Assembly (NCBI GenBank): GCA_964352775.1
Contig: CAYGTK010000044.1
Span: 1-22,798, forward strand
DNA from: CAYGTK01 sp964352775
GTDB taxonomy: Bacteria > Bacteroidota > Bacteroidia > Chitinophagales > CAIOSU01
DNA: 22,798 bases
Direction: 5' to 3'
The position numbers and the translations under genes are program-made. Shown in pieces: positions 22,738-22,798 of the stretch; the stretch's first letter is position 1; each line of letters begins with the position of its first letter. The notes under the pieces were generated by a model, which was not told the origin of the DNA, ran no database searches, and saw nothing but the letters and a program-made list of their open reading frames with translations.

Positions 22738-22798
22738 ATGCTAATCACCGCCCAAGAAGTCATCCGCCACGTCCATCCAAATAAAAACCTTGACCCCA
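22738..22798 (+). CDS. Start of a further gene, cut by the window end
   Basis: ATG at 22738 opens a frame reading MLITAQEVIRHVHPNKNLDP up to the edge. The position after the portal gene suits a head-tail connector or adaptor, but 20 residues are too few to identify a family. A/T-rich sequence (GATAATCGAAAAATTAAT) precedes it. Confidence 0.5.
   Translation, partial: MLITAQEVIRHVHPNKNLDP

Overview
The window comes from a Bacteroidota chromosome, most likely a Flavobacteriia-like or related aquatic lineage. It looks like a draft or metagenome scaffold, because runs of 10, 100 and 10 N interrupt it at 1184-1193, 16183-16282 and 19252-19261. The evidence for Bacteroidota is: four secreted proteins with type IX secretion (T9SS) C-terminal sorting domains, many lipoproteins with short lipoboxes, TAnnTTTG-like -7 promoter elements upstream of several genes, and intergenic repeats of a kind common in this phylum. 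I see no rRNA, tRNA, integrase, transposase or CRISPR array.

Layout. (1) 1-6.6 kb, minus strand: a delta-60-repeat surface protein cut by a gap and by the window edge, then three paralogous secreted proteins. All four carry nearly the same T9SS sorting domain. (2) 6.7-9.4 kb: an uncharacterised seven-helix membrane protein, a lipoprotein flanked by two copies of the 3' end of that membrane-protein gene, and a diheme cytochrome c lipoprotein. (3) 9.8-15.6 kb: a DUF1963/YwqG-like protein, two tandem paralogous lipoproteins, a secreted protein with a SHOCT-like C-terminus, a lipoprotein with membrane helices, a YHS-domain protein, another lipoprotein and an unknown soluble protein. (4) 15.6-18.1 kb: a repeat-rich stretch around an A/T-rich beta-helix (pentapeptide-like) membrane protein whose 3' end is also present as two extra fragments. 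(5) 18.1 kb to the end, plus strand: a tailed-phage head module made of a ClpP-type maturation protease with a scaffold-like tail, a major capsid protein, a structural protein and a portal protein, followed by the first 20 codons of one more gene.

How it fits together. The T9SS substrates, lipoproteins and cytochrome are cell-envelope functions with no obvious single pathway. The phage module is a prophage, a prophage remnant or a domesticated capsid cluster. The terminase is not in view, the portal lies downstream of protease and capsid, and host-type repeats sit immediately after and partly inside the portal gene.

The strongest theme outside the genes is repeat architecture. CAGTAGG/CAGTCGG-type degenerate short repeats begin at or across stop codons. 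They are usually followed by about 30-bp palindrome-like units, some paired head-to-head into about 92-bp REPIN-like hairpins. Several apparent duplications or gene-end changes coincide with these repeats. I found no clear new defence or mobile system. The best candidates for novelty are the repeat modules, the hairpins around the portal gene and the duplicated gene ends.
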